This document shows positions 8,701 through 16,056 of a DNA stretch of 54,935 bases, piece by piece; the stretch's first letter is position 1; each line of letters opens with the position of its first letter. The DNA is from an uncultured Bacteroidales bacterium (GTDB taxonomy: Bacteria; Bacteroidota; Bacteroidia; Bacteroidales; Muribaculaceae): NCBI GenBank assembly GCA_902777835.1, contig CACYVC010000018.1:1-54935 (forward strand). Direction: 5' to 3'. The notes below the pieces were generated by a model. The model worked only from the letters and a program-made list of their open reading frames with translations, was not told the origin of the DNA and made no database searches. A program made the translations under genes and the position numbers.

Positions 8701-9034
8701 TGTCGTCACTGTTGAGCAGCCAGTTGTAGAGTGCAGTCACGTCGGCACTGGTTACCTCACCGTCACCATTCACGTCGCCGGCAACAGCAGGATTTTCGTC
8801 GCCTCCTAAGCCGAATACCATGTAAAGCACATTGCTCAGGTCGTTAGACCCCAGCATTGTGCCGCCATTGGAAGCCACAAGCTTCCCATTCTCAAAAGTC
8901 AATGTCAGGCCATCTGTTGCCGGATATGAAGTCTCCGAGCCGCCCGACAGTCCCACATTCAGATAGGGGTAGATAGCCGCCGAGGCCACCATAACACCAG
9001 TAAGAATGAGGATTGATAATAAAGTTTTTTTCAT
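5726..9034 (-). CDS. Secreted carbohydrate-binding beta-helix protein (Cthe_2159-like) with N-terminal dockerin-like module
   Basis: 1102 residues from the ATG at 9034, which begins a clean signal peptide (MKKTLLSILILTGVMVASAA); the frame is open 25 codons further but that part has no signal. Residues ~86-139 are two dockerin-type Ca-binding repeats (DVNGDGEVTSADVTALYNWLL and a partner starting DQNNDGEITASD). From ~225 to ~1000 the protein repeats TINGG/ITVNGG/GKGIKxxG turns and DG(I/M)xxxYE/DD segments, as in the calcium-dependent cellulose/pectin-binding Cthe_2159 (DUF4353) family, with two Gly/Ser-rich linkers. The C-terminus has a separate beta domain. It is predicted to be extracellular and to bind acidic or plant polysaccharide. 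A terminator-like hairpin is at 5656-5687. Confidence 0.8.
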   Translation of the reverse strand: MKKTLLSILILTGVMVASAAIYPYLNVGLSGGSETSYPATDGLTLTFENGKLVASNGGTMLGSNDLSNVLYMVFGLGGDENPAVAGDVNGDGEVTSADVTALYNWLLNSDDSALVNGDQNNDGEITASDVTVVYNILLGSTGRSSGEITDGYQTMWVVTGNVKWAFTTEQLETMPYSNGTSFTAQGKTFNIADVDQIYVNNEPVADNTVDVAYNGNTAQVIVAGNIAKYMTASVNGAHVVALQSADVADEITYTLAGNSTNGSFYQDGEFKATVRLNGLTLNNPDSAAINIRDGKRIAVELVEGTTNNLTDGTNGSQKGCFAVKGHTEFKGAGILNITGNSSHAFWGKEYVEVKKTVGEINILGSKGDGFNINQYYLQNGGKVTIKNVADDGIQVSYETDDNDQIVEDEENTGEVTLKDGTLDMTMTSAGGKGIKAASNFIMLKGTLKMVQSGNLVAGDGDIDYGTCVKTGGDILIHGGNVDLTNTAQGGKGLNADGTITIDEANTTTTINIKANGQGGTAEAGSSSGGGETPQSYKVYVAKPTSGSGGPGGGSNAWTNSSMYLYKSDGTLVANITNNTVQKTSGYTTTTFYYYDFGQASSDTYYIKGDNYSSWSGTVGIQSATFSGPTSGQDVYYMISNSYSQGANPRVYSISNVTSQYGGTSDISEDTGTSYNAAGIKADGNITIDAGTITVANNGSMSKSIKSKATVTINGGDITLTPSGAMQVINSDASYSSGIKAVDFVMNGGELKINSSGVAGKGVSTNNITTNGGSITINNTGTSQSASSGDYYTAKGFKTDGNLNMLGGTIYIKMTGTGGKGIKVNGNYVQGVSGGEGPTLTVITTGSSAGGNSGGGGWPGGGQSSGSGSAKAIKVMGTITINGGQSEVTTATNGAEGIESKTSITVNGGNHYYKAYDDGMNCAGPIKFAGGVTVVYSNGNDAVDSNYGRTGAVEIGNGCIVAYTSAGGPEEGLDCDNNSYITITGTGYAISAGGSQGGGGWGGSSGIGSAVQGYYLSTSSLSYSTGRYYTIANSSGTNLMTYSFEAGVSSSLSLFTAKGMTKNQSYTIKYSTTAPTNATTAWHGVYLGSTHQGTTSFTSFTAQ

Positions 9035-9078
9035 AAAAAATATATTGTAAGATTTATGTTTTTTTTCGTTACAAGCAA

Positions 9079-9086
9079 CAAAATTA
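9079..9086 (-). promoter_or_regulatory. Probable -7 box for the beta-helix protein gene
   Basis: CAAAATTA on the plus strand reads TAATTTTG on the minus strand, 45 bp before the ATG at 9034. No clear TTTG lies 20 bp upstream, so this is a weak match. Confidence 0.35.
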
Positions 9087-9186
9087 TTAATCAAGAACGA
9101 AGTAGGCAATTTTTTTCAACAAATGTGATTGTTTTTTAAGCCAAAACAAGTTTATGACCAAAAAATGAAGAATTGTGATTAAAGAT

Positions 9187-9247
9187 AAAGGATTAGAGAA
9201 CTTTTAGCTAATCTCTAATCCTTAATCCTTAGTCAGCGCAATGCGCT
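9187..9247 (-). repeat. 7-bp ATCCTTA-type inverted array plus GCGC hairpin; possible mgtE terminator
   Basis: GGATTAGAGA (9190-9199) pairs perfectly with TCTCTAATCC (9212-9221). The right arm continues as heptamers CTAATCC, TTAATCC, TTAGTCA and ends in the hairpin AGCGC-AAT-GCGCT (9235-9247), 5 bp after the mgtE stop on the minus strand. Same layout as the elements at 1219-1300 and 4154-4240. The stem could also terminate mgtE. Confidence 0.7.
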
Positions 9248-9252
9248 ACGTG

Positions 9253-10641
9253 TTATCCTAACGTCATCAAATGGATGAGTTGTGTGCTGATGAACATATA
9301 GATGAGCATGCCCACGATATCGTTGGTCACCGTCACAAACGGTCCCGTAGCAATAGCTGGGTCAATCTTCAGCTTTTCAAGGACGATGGGCACCATAGTG
9401 CCAAATACCGAGGCAAAGAGCACCACGGCAAACAACGAAATAGTCACTGCCAGCGAAGTGGCCATGGCTTTTTGTGAATCGCCATCGGCAGGGAATATCA
9501 AGTTATAAATGAATACCAGTCCGGCAATGAGCACCGCATTGAGCATAGCTACAAAGAACTCTTTGAGCAAGTGCTTGCCTGCCTGCTTTAGTTCCAGACT
9601 GCCGTTGGCAAGACCTTGCACCACGATAGCACTCGACTGGGTGCCCACGTTACCGCCAGTGCCACCAATCAAGGGGATAAACATTGCCAAACCTGGGAGC
9701 ACCGTCTGCCATTCACCATTATCTCCTCCTTCAAGAATCAAGGCATTGGCTATACCTCCCACTATACCTATCAAGAGCCAGGGGAAACGGGCTCGGAATT
9801 GCGTCCACACGCTGTCGCCAGTTTCCACGTCGGCAACGAGACCAGTCGCCAATTGGTAGTCGCGCTCGCTCTGCTCACGCACCTGGTCCATGATATCATC
9901 GACGGTGATACGTCCCACGAGGCGACCTATGGAATCGACCACTGGCATCGCCACGAGGTCATATTTCTCGAAGTCGAGCGCCACATCCTCGATGGGCGTG
10001 TCGGTCCTTACGGAGATGGGATTAGGTTCCATCACATATTTTATCTTATTGGCCGACGGGTTGGTGATAGTGGTCTTGAGGGGGAACACTCCCTTGAGGC
10101 GGTGGTCATCGTCAACAACATATATGTTGTAGATCTCGTCCATGTCCTCGGCTTGCTCACGCATCGTCTTGATGCAGTCGGGCATCGAGAGGTTCTCGTT
10201 TACGACAATCATCTCGGTTGACATGTGACCACCAGCGGTGTCTTCGTCATATTGCAGCAGGTCAACGATGTCGCCTGCCTGCTCCACGTCATCGATGTGC
10301 TTGATTACATCCTCCTGATCGTCTTCATCAAGTTCCTGGATAAGGTCAACGGCATCGTCGGCATCCATCTGCTCCACGGTGCGGGCGATGGTCTCGTTAG
10401 GCATTATCTCGAGCAAGTCGGCACGCTCGTCCTCGTCGAGCTCGGCAAGCACGTCGGCCACCGTCTCATCATCGAGTTGCTGCAGCACAAACAGCGCCTC
10501 GTCGGCATCGTCAAGCTCGTTGATGAGTTCGGCGATATCGGCGGGGTGCATATCCTTTATCTCAGTTTTGAGCTGCTCTCCGTTTTTTGCCTCAATCAGT
10601 TCTTTCAACTGGTCGATATTGTCGATATTAAATTCTTTCAT
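9253..10641 (-). CDS. mgtE: Magnesium transporter MgtE
   Basis: 462 residues with the standard MgtE order: an N-terminal superhelical acidic domain (to ~130; DMHPADIAELINEL, repeated LDDE/LDEDE), two CBS domains (about 130-255; TAGGHMSTEM and VMEPNPISV openings) and a C-terminal five-helix membrane pore (about 280-462) with the GGTGGNVGTQSSAIVVQGLANG signature. Family members are dimeric Mg2+ channels of the inner membrane gated by cytosolic Mg2+ binding between the N and CBS domains. It lies 74 bp downstream of rsmA on the same strand, with a small octamer repeat in the gap. A pairing of ksgA/rsmA with mgtE is common in Bacteroidales. Confidence 0.95.
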   Translation of the reverse strand: MKEFNIDNIDQLKELIEAKNGEQLKTEIKDMHPADIAELINELDDADEALFVLQQLDDETVADVLAELDEDERADLLEIMPNETIARTVEQMDADDAVDLIQELDEDDQEDVIKHIDDVEQAGDIVDLLQYDEDTAGGHMSTEMIVVNENLSMPDCIKTMREQAEDMDEIYNIYVVDDDHRLKGVFPLKTTITNPSANKIKYVMEPNPISVRTDTPIEDVALDFEKYDLVAMPVVDSIGRLVGRITVDDIMDQVREQSERDYQLATGLVADVETGDSVWTQFRARFPWLLIGIVGGIANALILEGGDNGEWQTVLPGLAMFIPLIGGTGGNVGTQSSAIVVQGLANGSLELKQAGKHLLKEFFVAMLNAVLIAGLVFIYNLIFPADGDSQKAMATSLAVTISLFAVVLFASVFGTMVPIVLEKLKIDPAIATGPFVTVTNDIVGMLIYMFISTQLIHLMTLG

Positions 10642-10651
10642 AGTTATTTAT

Positions 10652-10686
10652 AGCTAACAAGCTGACAAGCAAACGAGCTAACAAGG
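10652..10686 (-). repeat. Four 8-bp repeats (AGCTAACA type)
   Basis: On the plus strand the units are AGCTAACA, AGCTGACA, AGCAAACG and AGCTAACA. The array is between rsmA and mgtE. A looser copy (GGCTAACT...AGCTGACA) follows the RNase H gene at 28828-28849. Confidence 0.65.
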
Positions 10687-10715
10687 CAATAGTAGCCGTT
10701 TTCTGTTTCTTGATA

Positions 10716-11534
10716 TTACTCTTTTATTGTCACGCTTTGAAGGTTCTTTATTATGTTGGTCAACTCCACAAATTCGCTCACGCTCAGTTGTTCAGGCCGT
10801 CGTTTGAACATGTCGCCATGATGCTCATCGAGTGTTGGCAATGCTTCAGGAGGTATCATGCCGCGGAGCGAGTTTCGCAAGGTCTTGCGGCGCTGGCCAA
10901 AAGAGGTCTTCACCACGCTCTTGAAAAGGCGCTCGTCGCAGTCCAGATGAGTGACATTGTTTCGCACTAGCCTGATGACGCCGCTCTTGACCTTTGGTGG
11001 CGGGTCAAAGACGTTTTCATCAACGGTGAACAGGTATTCGATGTCGTACCACGCCTGCAGCAGCACGCTCACGATGCCGTAGGTCTTGCTGCCCGGGCCA
11101 GCAGCGATGCGCTGAGCAACCTCGCGCTGGAACATTCCACTGCAGCACACCACTTGGTCCTTGTAGTCGAGCACGTGGAACAAGATTTGTGACGAGATGT
11201 TGTAAGGGTAGTTGCCTATTACTACCATCTCGCCGTCGCCGCATGCTTCACGCAGGTCAAGTTTTAGGAAGTCCTTCTCGATGATGCGCCCGTCGAGTGC
11301 AGGGAAATGCACTTTAAGGTAATCAACGCTCTCGCCGTCGAGTTCCACCACCTTCAAATTGTGGCCGTTCTCGAGCAGGTATTGAGTGAGCACTCCCATA
11401 CCAGGCCCCACTTCGAGCGCAGGTAAGTGCTTGTAATTATCGATAGTAGCCGCAATGCGCTGCGCCACATCAAGGTCGATGAGGAAATGCTGTCCCAGTG
11501 ATTTTTTTGCTCTTACCTGCTGCATAAGATTCAA
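10716..11534 (-). CDS. rsmA: 16S rRNA dimethyladenosine methyltransferase RsmA (KsgA)
   Basis: 272 residues, the usual size. It dimethylates the two adjacent adenines in the 3'-terminal helix of 16S rRNA, using SAM, late in 30S assembly. Visible motifs are KKSLGQHFL at the N-terminus, the SAM motif EVGPGMGVLT (about 42-51), the acidic VVELD, and catalytic NYPYNIS (about 108-114). The C-terminal helical domain has the FGQRRKTLRNSL segment. The ATG at 11534 was taken; a second ATG three codons on (11525) is equally possible. A good minus-strand promoter lies at 11561-11591, and mgtE follows. Confidence 0.95.
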   Translation of the reverse strand: MNLMQQVRAKKSLGQHFLIDLDVAQRIAATIDNYKHLPALEVGPGMGVLTQYLLENGHNLKVVELDGESVDYLKVHFPALDGRIIEKDFLKLDLREACGDGEMVVIGNYPYNISSQILFHVLDYKDQVVCCSGMFQREVAQRIAAGPGSKTYGIVSVLLQAWYDIEYLFTVDENVFDPPPKVKSGVIRLVRNNVTHLDCDERLFKSVVKTSFGQRRKTLRNSLRGMIPPEALPTLDEHHGDMFKRRPEQLSVSEFVELTNIIKNLQSVTIKE

Positions 11535-11560
11535 TTTATTTGCAATATTTTTTCAAAACG

Positions 11561-11591
11561 CAAAATTACAGAAAAATGCGTGAAAAACAAA
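11561..11591 (-). promoter_or_regulatory. Promoter of rsmA
   Basis: Read on the minus strand: TTTG (plus 11588-11591 CAAA), 19-bp spacer, TAATTTTG (plus 11561-11568). It ends 26 bp before the rsmA ATG. Confidence 0.6.
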
Positions 11592-11717
11592 ATTGGCACA
11601 ATCTTTTTGCGTGAGCACCACCATTTTTGTGTGTCTCAAGCAATTTGTAGCACATTGCTTGAGAGGCTTAAATTAACCCTACGAAAAAGTGAAATTTGCA
11701 AAAAAACACCAAACGGC

Positions 11718-11748
11718 TTGGTGGTTTAAAGATTTTGACGTAACTTTG
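11718..11748 (+). promoter_or_regulatory. Promoter of the CAU tRNA
   Basis: TTG at 11718-11720, a 20-bp spacer and TAACTTTG at 11741-11748, the textbook Bacteroidota spacing. The tRNA begins 31 bp downstream. Confidence 0.7.
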
Positions 11749-11778
11749 CAGTCGCTTTTCGGCCAAGTGGTCGTGAGC

Positions 11779-11852
11779 GGTCCCATAGCTCAGTTGGTTA
11801 GAGCACCTGACTCATAATCAGGGAGTCCTTGGTTCAAGCCCAAGTGGGACCA
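11779..11852 (+). tRNA. tRNA with CAU anticodon (Met, or lysidine-type Ile2)
   Basis: 74 nt with a complete cloverleaf. The acceptor stem GGTCCCA/TGGGACC is perfect, with discriminator A. The D arm has AGCTCAGTTGGTTAGAGC, the anticodon loop is CTCATAA between CTGA and TCAG, and the T arm contains GGTTCAAGCC. It lacks the initiator features (GGG/CCC anticodon stem), so it is not tRNA-fMet. CAU can mean elongator Met or, after lysidine modification, Ile for AUA; the sequence alone does not decide. No CCA is encoded. Its 3' end faces the restriction-modification operon. Confidence 0.93.
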
Positions 11853-11856
11853 CGAG

Positions 11857-11892
11857 AAAAAGCACCTACAAATGATTTTTGTGGGTGTTTTT
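11857..11892 (+). terminator. tRNA terminator
   Basis: AAAAAGCACCTACAAA (11857-11872) pairs with TTTTGTGGGTGTTTTT (11877-11892) apart from one bulged G and a G-T pair; the 3' arm and following bases are T-rich. It starts four bases after the tRNA. Confidence 0.75.
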
Positions 11893-11929
11893 CTTATTTT
11901 ATTTAGCATTGAGAATGTTTATATATATA

Positions 11930-14900
11930 TTATGCCGTCTGTGGGATGATGACGGTGTGGATGGTGTCGATGTATTTGGCGAGGGGCAGCATGTAGGGGG
12001 TGAATACCGCCAGCCTTTCGTCGAATGGTGCTTCGTTAACAACGATTTCTTTGGTGATGTCGCCGTTCTCGCAGACGTAGGAGATGATTGTCATTAAGAA
12101 GTCTTCTTGGTCGGCGTTCAACTCGTTTCCCGAGATGAACTCCGAGAACCGACGTACAGCGTTCTTGCGGTCAACTCCCAATATCGAGCGAATGAAGATT
12201 GCAACATTGCTGCCACAAGGCATACCGTTGGTGAACTTGTTGTAATCCTCTTTGCTTCCAAGCTCTTGCCACAAGATGCGTTCGAGTTCTTTGACATCAG
12301 CCACAGTGAGTTGCTCCATGTCGTAAATCTTTTGCAGCACTGGCAAGTTACGGTTCTGAGACAGGAAGTCGAGAACACTCTGCTTGTAGGTCACACGAGG
12401 TGTGATACCATCGATTGTTCCCTCGTCGCTGATTGTGTCCTCAATGTCAACCGAGAACCATTTATTGTCGCCACCCATCAAGAACTTCACCAGGTCTCGA
12501 AGGTCTTTCCTCACCTTTTCAAGCCAGTTGAGCGACACATTCTGCCAAGCGACATCGCTCAACACCTCTTTGATGGTGGCCATCTTGGATTGCACTTGTG
12601 GCAGTGTGGCTTTCTCTTGCAGTTTCTCGGCGATGGTCTGCACGTTTTGAACAGCCTTGACACAGTTGGTCTCACCGTCAAGCAGTGATAACTCGATAAG
12701 CATTGTCAACACGTCAAACTTCTTGGCACTCTCATCGAGGGTGTTCTTGGGCAGCAATGGTGCTATGTCATTGCTGAGGGTGTTAACGTCAACCTCAGAG
12801 ATATAAACCCAATTCTCATCATTCTTGAAATGGCTGACATCAGCCCACTTCTCTCTAACGGATATATGGCTGTCGCTGAGTGCTGCCACCTGTTCTTTAA
12901 GCACTGACTTAGTCTCGTCGTGCAGTTGCTTGGCAAACTCATCCTCTTGCCATTTCTGATGTTGCAATTGGAACGCTATCCTTGAACGCAGTGAGAATAT
13001 CCTCTCAGTAAGCGACTGAACTGTCTTAGCCTTGTTGCCATCGGGATTCTTGTCAAAATACTCAAAGTTGCGACACCAATCGAAGATATAGAAGAATTCT
13101 TTGTTGTGTCCTGGACCGAATACATCCTTTGACAGACGAGTTCCTCGACCAATCATTTGCATAAACTTGATTTTGCTCTTTACAATCTTGAAGAAAACAA
13201 GGTTCAGCACGTCAGGAACATCGATGCCAGTGTCGAGCATATCCACACTGACGGCTATCTGTGGATTACCGTCACGAATCTCGAACTTGTCGATTAGGTC
13301 TTTGCTGTAGGTGACATAGTTATCAATTAGGGCGCAGAATTCGCTGCCTTCGCTTGCATACTCGGGATATAAGGCGTAGAAACGCTCAACTATCATCTCA
13401 GCATGGCGATGGTTGTAGGCAAAGATAATGGTCTTGCCAATGCGCTCTCCACTCTGTACCTTCAAGCCGTTCTCCATCAGGTCTTGCAGCACATGGTCGA
13501 TGGTGTCGAGGTTGAAGATATACTTGAAAATCTCGTCACTGCGAATGTCGCGCTTGGCACTATACTCTCCACCGCCGTCAATAGCCTTTTTCGCTTGTTC
13601 ATATTCCCAAACCTTTTCAAGTTGCTCCTGTTCCTTTGGGCTGAGGTCTTTGTACTTGATGCCGTCTTTCAATATCAGTGAGCCACGCTTGAAACCACGA
13701 TAGTTCACGAGGTAGCCCTCAGAAACAGCATCTTGAAGCTCATAGGCATAGTTTGGCACACCTTGTTCCATCTGGAATGTCTCGTAGGTGCTGCGGTCAA
13801 CCTCATCCCTGGGTGTCGCTGTCAAGCCCACGAGAAGAGCATCAAAGTAGTTAATGATTGCAGTATATTTGCCGAAGATTGAACGGTGAGCCTCGTCAAT
13901 GATTATCAAGTCGAAACGACCAACCGAAAACGCTTTCTCATCTCTATCAATGTAGTTAATCATCGTTTGATAGGTCGAGAACGTTATTCTTGCTGTGGTG
14001 TCGGGGTCTTTATCCTCGCTCAGCACCGATGTTGTCATGTGTGGCAGCAGCTTCACAAAGTTCTTGTGGGCTTGGCTTACTAATGGGATGCGATCGGCAA
14101 GGAACAGCACGTTCTTAACCCATCCGTTGCGTGCAAGCACATCGACGAGCGAGATTGAAACCCTCGTCTTTCCTGTTCCTGTCGCCATCACAAGCAGTCC
14201 ACGACGATGCTTCGAGTTGAAATGCTCACACACGCTCTTAATTGCCATCTTCTGATAATGGCGGTCGGTGATATTGTCCTTGACGCTGAAGTCGGTTATG
14301 TCGTGTCGCTGACGTTGCTGGATGAGCAACTCAAGGTCGCTCTCGGTGTGGAACGCATAGAGCCGACGAGGTGGATAACCTAAACCATCGATAATATAGG
14401 TCTCAAAGCCGTTGGTATAATATATTACAGGTCTAATGCCATACCGTTTTTCAAGGCACTCGGCATAGAGTTCGGCTTGGTGCTTGCCCTTGATGGGTGA
14501 CACGCTTGTGCGCTTAGCTTCAACAACGGCGAGAGGCAGACCGTTGGCAGCAAACAGCACATAGTCGCAGTAACCGATGCCCTCGTTATTGGGCATGCCC
14601 TCAACCTCGACTTCAATGCAAGCCTTTGAGGGCTGTATTGCTCCTTCGGTATCGAGTACTTCCCACCCTGCTTCTTTGAGCATTAGGTCGATATAGAGTT
14701 TGCGAGTTTCAGCCTCGCTGATGTCAAGTGCTATCTCTTGCACAGGAGTCTTGTCCTCAACAGCCTCTTTGTCGGCAGCCTTGACGACAGCAGACTCAGC
14801 ATTCACCTCAACAACCTTAGGCGCAGTAACGATTGAGGCTTGTGGTCTGTTGGGTATTAAGGTCTTGTCAAAAGGAGCAATCTCCTTGATTACCCTTAAC

Positions 14901-15265
14901 TTGAGCAAGATTGCAGCAACAACATTATAGATATTGAGCAAGCAGAAGAAAGACTCACGCTTGGTCACTGGCGTGTTGTGAGCAGCGTTATTACCCACCT
15001 TGCGTACATAGTGGACAGACATCATCACACGGTCATCACCGATAAACTCCCGGAACGTTTCACCATCTACAAGTTCAAAGAGCGATGCCCTCTCGGGAAT
15101 CTCAACGTTCTTCATCAGGTAGAGCGCACGGACAATATACTCCAGTGCCTTTCTCGCACTCACGGCACTGAGTTCGGGATTGCTCACTTGCAGTTCCTCG
15201 GCTGTGGAGCAGAACTTGTGAAGGTCGTTAAGGCCTAATTCTTGTAGATAGTCAAAGTTGCGCAT
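11930..15265 (-). CDS. hsdR: Type I restriction enzyme, R subunit (HsdR)
   Basis: 1111 residues. Residues 1-125 are a helical DUF4145-like domain. The nuclease core follows, with Asp234 (GYCDYV) and Glu249-Lys251 (VVEAKR) forming the PD-(D/E)xK site. The DEAH-type translocase has Walker A ATGTGKT at 361-367 and DEAH at 457-460, then a second RecA-like lobe ending in MQMIGRGTRL. The C-terminal part matches the EcoEI-type assembly domain. It pumps DNA past the methyltransferase complex and cuts it remotely when sites are unmethylated. It is the last gene of the operon, separated from hsdS by a frameshifted small gene and two nonamer repeat arrays. No internal stop or frameshift is seen. Confidence 0.95.
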   Translation of the reverse strand: MRNFDYLQELGLNDLHKFCSTAEELQVSNPELSAVSARKALEYIVRALYLMKNVEIPERASLFELVDGETFREFIGDDRVMMSVHYVRKVGNNAAHNTPVTKRESFFCLLNIYNVVAAILLKLRVIKEIAPFDKTLIPNRPQASIVTAPKVVEVNAESAVVKAADKEAVEDKTPVQEIALDISEAETRKLYIDLMLKEAGWEVLDTEGAIQPSKACIEVEVEGMPNNEGIGYCDYVLFAANGLPLAVVEAKRTSVSPIKGKHQAELYAECLEKRYGIRPVIYYTNGFETYIIDGLGYPPRRLYAFHTESDLELLIQQRQRHDITDFSVKDNITDRHYQKMAIKSVCEHFNSKHRRGLLVMATGTGKTRVSISLVDVLARNGWVKNVLFLADRIPLVSQAHKNFVKLLPHMTTSVLSEDKDPDTTARITFSTYQTMINYIDRDEKAFSVGRFDLIIIDEAHRSIFGKYTAIINYFDALLVGLTATPRDEVDRSTYETFQMEQGVPNYAYELQDAVSEGYLVNYRGFKRGSLILKDGIKYKDLSPKEQEQLEKVWEYEQAKKAIDGGGEYSAKRDIRSDEIFKYIFNLDTIDHVLQDLMENGLKVQSGERIGKTIIFAYNHRHAEMIVERFYALYPEYASEGSEFCALIDNYVTYSKDLIDKFEIRDGNPQIAVSVDMLDTGIDVPDVLNLVFFKIVKSKIKFMQMIGRGTRLSKDVFGPGHNKEFFYIFDWCRNFEYFDKNPDGNKAKTVQSLTERIFSLRSRIAFQLQHQKWQEDEFAKQLHDETKSVLKEQVAALSDSHISVREKWADVSHFKNDENWVYISEVDVNTLSNDIAPLLPKNTLDESAKKFDVLTMLIELSLLDGETNCVKAVQNVQTIAEKLQEKATLPQVQSKMATIKEVLSDVAWQNVSLNWLEKVRKDLRDLVKFLMGGDNKWFSVDIEDTISDEGTIDGITPRVTYKQSVLDFLSQNRNLPVLQKIYDMEQLTVADVKELERILWQELGSKEDYNKFTNGMPCGSNVAIFIRSILGVDRKNAVRRFSEFISGNELNADQEDFLMTIISYVCENGDITKEIVVNEAPFDERLAVFTPYMLPLAKYIDTIHTVIIPQTA

Positions 15266-15280
15266 AGTGTTTATTTTTTT

Positions 15281-15325
15281 TCTAGAATTTCTAGCCCCTC
15301 TAGAATTTCTAGAGCCTCTAGTTTA
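15281..15325 (-). repeat. Five 9-bp repeats (TCTAGAATT type) running into a stop codon
   Basis: Plus-strand units TCTAGAATT, TCTAGCCCC, TCTAGAATT, TCTAGAGCC and TCTAGTTTA fill the gap between hsdR and the upstream small gene. The last unit includes the TAA stop (minus strand) at 15323-15325. Confidence 0.8.
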
Positions 15326-15984
15326 TTTCGTTAATCTCGAGTTTTCTTCTTTCAGTTGAGCGATTATTGTGTTGAGCCTTTGTATCTCGGCTTTTAGAGT
15401 TGCTATTTCTTGCTTGGCGGCGACGAGTTCTTCTTTCTTGTCGGCACGGTAGCCAAGTCGTGCCGCTGTCATTCGTTCTTTAATGCCGCCTTCGGTCACG
15501 AAGTCGCTTTCAAGATTTGTGATATATGTCATCATCATCTTGTCGGTCATGCGGCACAGGGTGTAACCGATATTTGCCATTTCCTCATCGCTCCAGGAGT
15601 CTCAACATCGTTGTGCTCACGGCAAAACTCAAGCATCCCATCGAAGCGGTCATGGCTTGAATCCCATAGTGGGAGTTTGTGGCTGAGAAGATAGTCGCTA
15701 TAGTCCTCCTGGAGCTCTTTGATGCTGGAGCGGGCCACATTGAGGAGCTTGATTTCCATCTCGGCAGAGGTTACGCCGTCGGCGGAACCATCAACGATGT
15801 TCTGCTTGCCCGAGCGGGCAGCTTGCACCATCTGATCGACGGTGCGGTCGCCATGCAGAGGCAAGAAACGCTTGGTGAAAACCGTCGTGAGCTGAAACAC
15901 TGTCAACGCCTTGCGGTAAAACCACAAGTTTTGCCAGTTAACCTGCTTGCGAAGGATTTTATATTTTTTATCTTTATTGTCCAT
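15323..15984 (-). pseudogene. Four-helix-bundle (S23/23S IVS-like) protein, split by a frameshift
   Basis: Two overlapping frames encode what looks like one protein. 15547-15984 gives 145 residues opening MDNKDKKYKILRKQVNWQNL; it contains the four-helix-bundle core (SADGVTSAEMEIKLLNVARSSIKEL) and then runs into an unrelated tail. 15323-15580 gives the missing end (NIGYTLCRMTDKMMMTYITNLE, FVTEGGIKERM, AARLGYR), which is the usual suffix of these proteins, and a coiled coil. Joining GAG ACT CC to TGG AGC GAT (near 15597-15600) restores the frame, so one base is missing. There is no obvious slippery heptamer, so a mutation or a sequencing error is likelier than programmed frameshifting. Function of the family is unclear. 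It lies between hsdS and hsdR. Confidence 0.75.
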
Positions 15985-15997
15985 TTTATTTTCTATT

Positions 15998-16056
15998 TCT
16001 CTAGTTTATCTAATGTTTCTAGAAGTTCTAGTTTTTCTAGAAGTTCTAGCCCCTAG
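15998..16056 (-). repeat. 9-bp CTAGAANTT-type repeats running into the hsdS stop
   Basis: Plus-strand units such as TGTTTCTAG, AAGTTCTAG, TTTTTCTAG, AAGTTCTAG and CCCCTAGCC repeat every 9 bp. The last includes the hsdS stop codon (CTA on the plus strand, 16053-16055). Confidence 0.75.

Larger units (their letters stand above)
11535..11929. other. 395-bp gap with rsmA promoter, tRNA and tRNA terminator
   Basis: Besides the listed rsmA promoter, tRNA promoter, tRNA and its terminator I see nothing else. It is the boundary between housekeeping genes and the restriction-modification operon. Confidence 0.6.

Noticed and set aside
15597-15600. Programmed ribosomal frameshift in the four-helix-bundle gene
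   Set aside because: No slippery heptamer or downstream pseudoknot is apparent at the junction; mutation or a read error is simpler.
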